DNA of 7,150 bases from Spirochaetota bacterium (GTDB lineage: Bacteria > Spirochaetota > Spirochaetia > Treponematales > Breznakiellaceae): the NCBI GenBank assembly GCA_023406985.1, contig JAEXTK010000195.1, forward strand, positions 1 to 7,150. Reading direction: 5' to 3'. This document shows positions 5,969 through 7,150 of the stretch, piece after piece; position 1 is the first letter of the stretch; every line of letters starts with the position of its first letter. Below the pieces are notes generated by a model, which did no database searches, was not told the origin of the DNA, and saw only the letters and a list, made by a program, of their open reading frames with translations. The translations under genes were made by a program, and so were the position numbers.

Positions 5969-7019
5969 AATGGTAGACGAACTGGCGCATCGCCGCGTCG
6001 TTGACGTTGTCCCGGGTGAAGAACTCGAAGCCGGGAATCACCTTCTTCGGCACGGTGGCCCCTTCACGGAAATGGCGCGCGGTCCATTCCACCGCGAGCG
6101 CTCCCATCTCCGCCGGCTTCTGGGCCAACACGAGATCCACCTCGCCGCGCTCGAGGGCGCCGATGAGCGTGGCCGTCGCGTCCCAGGAGGCCACCTTCAC
6201 CGCGCCGGTGAGGCCGGTCTCCAGGATGGCCCGATAGGAACCCTGGGCGCTGAACACGTTCACCCCGAAGATGCCCACGAGGTCGGGATGCTTTCGGAGC
6301 ATGTCGCGGGTTTGCCGCTCGGCTACGTCTTCGTCGTCCAGGCACCACTCGATGCCGACGAGCTCGATGTTCGGGTAGCGCGCGATGCCTTCCTTGAAGC
6401 CCTTCACGCGGCCGGCGATGGAGGACGCGTCCGGGTTGGAGGCCTGGCAGAAGACCTTCCCCTTTTCCCCGACGAGCTCCGCGAGGTGCTCGGCCATGAG
6501 GCGTCCGCCGAGCTCGTTGTCGGAGCCCACGTAGGTGAGGGGGAAGGAATAGTTCGAGGGGGAGGAATAGTCGCCGTTCCCGATGAAGGTGTCCACGGTG
6601 ATGACTTCGATGCCGCGTTCCCGGACGCGGCGCAGCGGCTCCACGAGGATATCGGCAGCCACCGGGGCGATGAGAAGGGCGTCGATCCCCTTGGAGGTCA
6701 AGGCGGACTCGAGCGCCGCGAGCTGTTCTTCCGGCGTCCATACGGGCGGGTAGCGGGATACGAGGAGATCGACCCCGAGTTCGGCGGCCTTGGTCCGGAT
6801 GCCGCTTTCGAGGGTGGTATAGAAGGGATCGTCCACCCCGGGAACGTAGAGGAAGCGGAGCGGCCTGTCCTTCCCGATAGCGGGCTTCCCGGCCTTCTGC
6901 CCGCAGGATACGGACGCGGCCGCGAGGACGCATGCGGCGAGGAGGGCGAACGTGCGCGCCGGACCGAAGGCGCGCCTCCGTTTTTTCTTTTTTTTCAGCG
7001 GATCGTTTTCTCGGCTCAT
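5967..7019 (-). CDS. Type I periplasmic sugar-binding lipoprotein (RbsB/LacI-like fold)
   Basis: 350 residues from the ATG at 7017-7019. Residues 1-20 form a very basic n-region (KKKKKRRR), then a hydrophobic core (TFALLAACVLAAA) and Cys39 in S-V-S-C, a loose lipobox of the kind spirochaetes accept. The mature part is a periplasmic-binding-protein type I domain: FLYVPGVDDPFYTTLESGIRTKAAELGVDL (first strand and helix), EEQLAALESALTSKGIDALLIAPV, GIEVITVDTF, YVGSDNELGGRLMAEHL, KGKVFCQASNPDASSIAGRVKGFKEGI, then IFGVNVFSAQGSYRAILETG and VASWDA, and a QKPAEMGALAVEW ending. This is the sugar or autoinducer-2 binding class; the ligand is unknown. No permease or ATPase follows; regulators do. The frame stays open to a GTG at 7136, but that adds 39 residues unlike a signal peptide and would cross the promoter region. 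No Shine-Dalgarno precedes the ATG. Confidence 0.9.
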   Translation of the reverse strand: MSRENDPLKKKKKRRRAFGPARTFALLAACVLAAASVSCGQKAGKPAIGKDRPLRFLYVPGVDDPFYTTLESGIRTKAAELGVDLLVSRYPPVWTPEEQLAALESALTSKGIDALLIAPVAADILVEPLRRVRERGIEVITVDTFIGNGDYSSPSNYSFPLTYVGSDNELGGRLMAEHLAELVGEKGKVFCQASNPDASSIAGRVKGFKEGIARYPNIELVGIEWCLDDEDVAERQTRDMLRKHPDLVGIFGVNVFSAQGSYRAILETGLTGAVKVASWDATATLIGALERGEVDLVLAQKPAEMGALAVEWTARHFREGATVPKKVIPGFEFFTRDNVNDAAMRQFVYH

Positions 7020-7020
7020 A

Positions 7021-7037
7021 CGGCAATCTTTATGCCG
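7021..7037. repeat. Inverted repeat CGGCA-N7-TGCCG at the binding-protein gene start
   Basis: Perfect 5-bp arms (7021-7025 and 7033-7037) separated by 7 bases. It ends 2 nt before the ATG and one arm overlaps the candidate sigma-54 -12 element, so it could be a repressor or AraC operator, or a hairpin if transcription begins further upstream. Arms are short, so chance is possible in GC-rich DNA. Confidence 0.4.
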
Positions 7038-7048
7038 AAATCGTGCCA
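7033..7048 (-). promoter_or_regulatory. Candidate sigma-54 (-24/-12) promoter of the sensory operon
   Basis: The - strand reads TGGCACGATTTCGGCA. Against the consensus TGGCACG-N4-TTGC(A/T), the -24 block is a perfect 7 of 7 and the -12 block keeps GCA with TT replaced by CG. The invariant GG and GC are exactly 10 bp apart. It precedes an operon that encodes a sigma-54 activator, which makes autoregulation plausible. The start site would fall near 7022, about 3 nt before the ATG. Confidence 0.55.
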
Positions 7049-7067
7049 AGTGGGAAGAGCGCGGTTG

Positions 7068-7083
7068 TTGCGGTCTTTCGCAA
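7068..7083. repeat. Inverted repeat TTGCG-N6-CGCAA upstream of the candidate sigma-54 promoter
   Basis: Perfect 5-bp arms at 7068-7072 and 7079-7083. Its centre lies about 54 bp upstream of the predicted sigma-54 start, close for an enhancer but suitable for an AraC or other operator. Evidence is only symmetry and position. Confidence 0.3.
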
Positions 7084-7126
7084 ATGGTGGAGGCGCGCCG
7101 TCCGAACGCGGCGGAAATGGTTAGCG

Positions 7127-7150
7127 GGGTATCCACGCTCGTGGATACCC
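7127..7150. promoter_or_regulatory. Long palindrome, candidate activator-binding site (or terminator of an upstream gene)
   Basis: Arms GGGTATCCACG and CGTGGATACCC are perfect 11-bp inverted copies around the two bases CT. The centre is about 116 bp upstream of the predicted sigma-54 start, within the usual distance for a sigma-54 activator enhancer. The right arm ends on the last base of the window, so full extent is unknown. Alternatives are an operator of a divergent gene, a terminator stem of an unseen upstream gene, or a fold-back artefact at a contig end. Confidence 0.5.

Noticed and set aside
6064..7026. Programmed -1 frameshift product from the A-rich tract in the binding-protein gene
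   Set aside because: The -1 frame stays open for about 300 codons, but only as an Arg/Gly/Pro-rich shadow of the real gene; I see no stimulatory hairpin or meaningful product.
5337..7124. Long open frame on the + strand opposite the AraC and binding-protein genes (595 codons)
   Set aside because: It crosses two well-supported genes and the promoter region, and its product resembles no family I know.
7020..7136. Longer binding-protein start at the GTG of 7134-7136
   Set aside because: It has no Shine-Dalgarno, would place 39 unrelated residues before a normal lipoprotein signal, and would run through the candidate promoter.

Overview
The window is GC-rich throughout (about two thirds G+C by eye) and densely coding. 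It holds six protein genes: the 3' end of one on the + strand and five complete genes on the - strand. I see no RNA gene, insertion sequence, CRISPR array or phage gene. The family mix fits a Gram-negative-type bacterium: a sigma-54 NtrB/NtrC-like pair, a lipoprotein-type sugar-binding protein, an AraC regulator and MetH. The loose lipobox (S-V-S-C) and gene style suggest a high-GC spirochaete, but that is a weak inference.

Layout, left to right. Positions 2-643 (+) are the C-terminal AdoMet-binding activation domain of cobalamin-dependent methionine synthase MetH, cut by the window edge. Only 4 bases later, 648-1169 (-) is a small exported DOMON-domain protein with its own extended -10 promoter. 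Then come four - strand genes that read as one transcription unit, in transcription order: a type I periplasmic sugar-binding lipoprotein (5967-7019), an AraC-family regulator (5118-5957), a membrane sensor histidine kinase (2809-5121) and an NtrC-type sigma-54 activator (1250-2812). The gap between the first two is 9 nt. The next two junctions are both 4-nt ATGA stop/start overlaps, so translation is probably coupled.

How the genes may work together (inference). No transporter permease or ATPase is present in this unit, so the binding protein may act as a ligand receptor for the sensor kinase rather than, or as well as, feeding a transporter. The kinase would phosphorylate the NtrC-like protein at Asp57, which would activate sigma-54 promoters. 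The AraC protein has no receiver domain and would be a second output.

Upstream of the binding-protein gene there is a good sigma-54 promoter candidate (GG-N10-GC spacing) and, about 115 bp upstream of its predicted start, an 11-bp-arm palindrome at the very end of the window. Together these suggest a self-activating sigma-54 operon. The predicted transcript would begin about 3 nt before the ATG, and there is no Shine-Dalgarno there, so the message may be leaderless.

No stretch over 300 bases lacks a gene. The two non-coding stretches of note are 1170-1249 and 7020-7150. The window starts beside a run of ten G and ends exactly at a hairpin, so it may be a whole short contig whose assembly stopped at difficult sequence.
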